A stretch of DNA of 47,392 nucleotides, taken from NCBI GenBank assembly GCA_001839685.1, contig MLAK01000918.1, positions 1 through 47,392 on the forward strand, given 5' to 3'. Position numbers and translations under genes: made by a program. How positions within the stretch are numbered: position 1 is the stretch's first letter; every line of letters starts with the position of its first letter. Under the pieces are notes generated by a model. It ran no database searches, was not told where the DNA came from, and worked only from the letters and a program-made list of their open reading frames with translations. Source of the stretch: Tritrichomonas foetus. Taxonomy: Eukaryota > Parabasalia > Tritrichomonadida > Tritrichomonadidae. Positions 47,190-47,392 of this stretch are shown one piece after another.

Positions 47190-47200
47190 TAAACGGTCGC
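47190..47200 (-). promoter_or_regulatory. CCGTTTA element (Myb-type core) at the last gene
   Basis: On the minus strand this reads GCGACCGTTTA, identical over 11 bases to the copy at 13378-13388. It lies 12 bases upstream of the ATG at 47178. Confidence 0.5.
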
Positions 47201-47337
47201 GCAATAAACGTTCTCTGCATTCATCACCTTTCGAAAAGCAGAAATTATTCGGAATGATGAAACCAGGAATGTATTCATGAATTAGTGGAAGTTAAGATGT
47301 GAGAATCTCAATAAGATATAAACATTGAAAAAGAATA

Positions 47338-47392
47338 CCTCCTATATGAAAGGTTTACAAAATGGTCCCCCAAAGATTTTGTGGGACCATCC
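47338..47392. repeat. Scaffold-end repeat, right copy (inverted relative to the left)
   Basis: The reverse complement matches 23-77 at 53 of 55 positions. It contains the same ATGGTCCC...GGGACCAT hairpin. The inner edge is at TAGGAGG (read on the minus strand), exactly as in the left copy, which shows that this edge is a real element boundary. Confidence 0.85.

Noticed and set aside
1..47392. A Maverick/Polinton-type giant element bounded by inverted ends
   Set aside because: The interior holds ordinary eukaryotic housekeeping genes (eS21, BRK1, Vps33, BEACH) and no polymerase, integrase or capsid-like gene. The end repeats are better explained as a dispersed family that stopped the assembly.

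Overview
The window looks like a whole scaffold from the nuclear genome of a trichomonad (parabasalid) protist, most likely a Tritrichomonas-type species. The evidence is: AT-rich DNA; mostly intronless, closely packed genes on both strands; an R2R3 Myb protein; Asn/Gln-rich and coiled-coil proteins; an ankyrin gene whose frame is restored by removing a 25-nt intron; many stop codons overlapping TAAA (the parabasalid poly(A) signal); and CCTTT-type elements close to start codons. The species is inferred, not proven. Both ends of the window are copies of one 55-bp repeat in inverted orientation, and a 749-base run of N interrupts a tandem-repeat gene.

Left part (1-13.3 kb): a Myb factor (-), a long disordered protein (+), a myotubularin-type phosphatase (-), a 57-residue gene resembling the TOM receptor Tom22 (-), a divergent multi-pass membrane protein (+), a GT31-type glycosyltransferase (+), a tRNA-like gene with an enlarged anticodon loop (-) and an alpha-solenoid protein whose open frame lacks an ATG at its 5' end (-).

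Middle (13.3-28.3 kb): a small hypothetical gene, a 975-bp transposon remnant with 16-bp inverted ends and an 8-bp target duplication, a C2-like protein divergent from ribosomal protein eS21, an armadillo-like protein, a gene-poor stretch of about 2 kb, a COMM-domain protein, a spliced ankyrin protein, a tail-anchored protein, the SCAR/WAVE subunit BRK1, and a leucine-rich-repeat protein with a long PVEEQ repeat tail broken by the gap.

Right part (28.3-47.4 kb): a 1240-residue coiled-coil protein, a TM9/nonaspanin, a 2473-residue PH-BEACH-WD40 protein with a degenerate FYVE finger, a possible two-exon small gene, a C2-like protein with a Pro/Gln/Tyr-rich tail, a Vps33-like Sec1/Munc18 protein and a small coiled-coil protein.

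Several genes fall in endomembrane and phosphoinositide biology (myotubularin, BEACH/FYVE-like, Vps33, COMMD, TM9, GT31). They are separate transcription units on alternating strands, so this is a theme and not an operon. Two short promoter words recur: CCGTTTA (a Myb-type AACGG core read on the other strand) and CACCTTTC.
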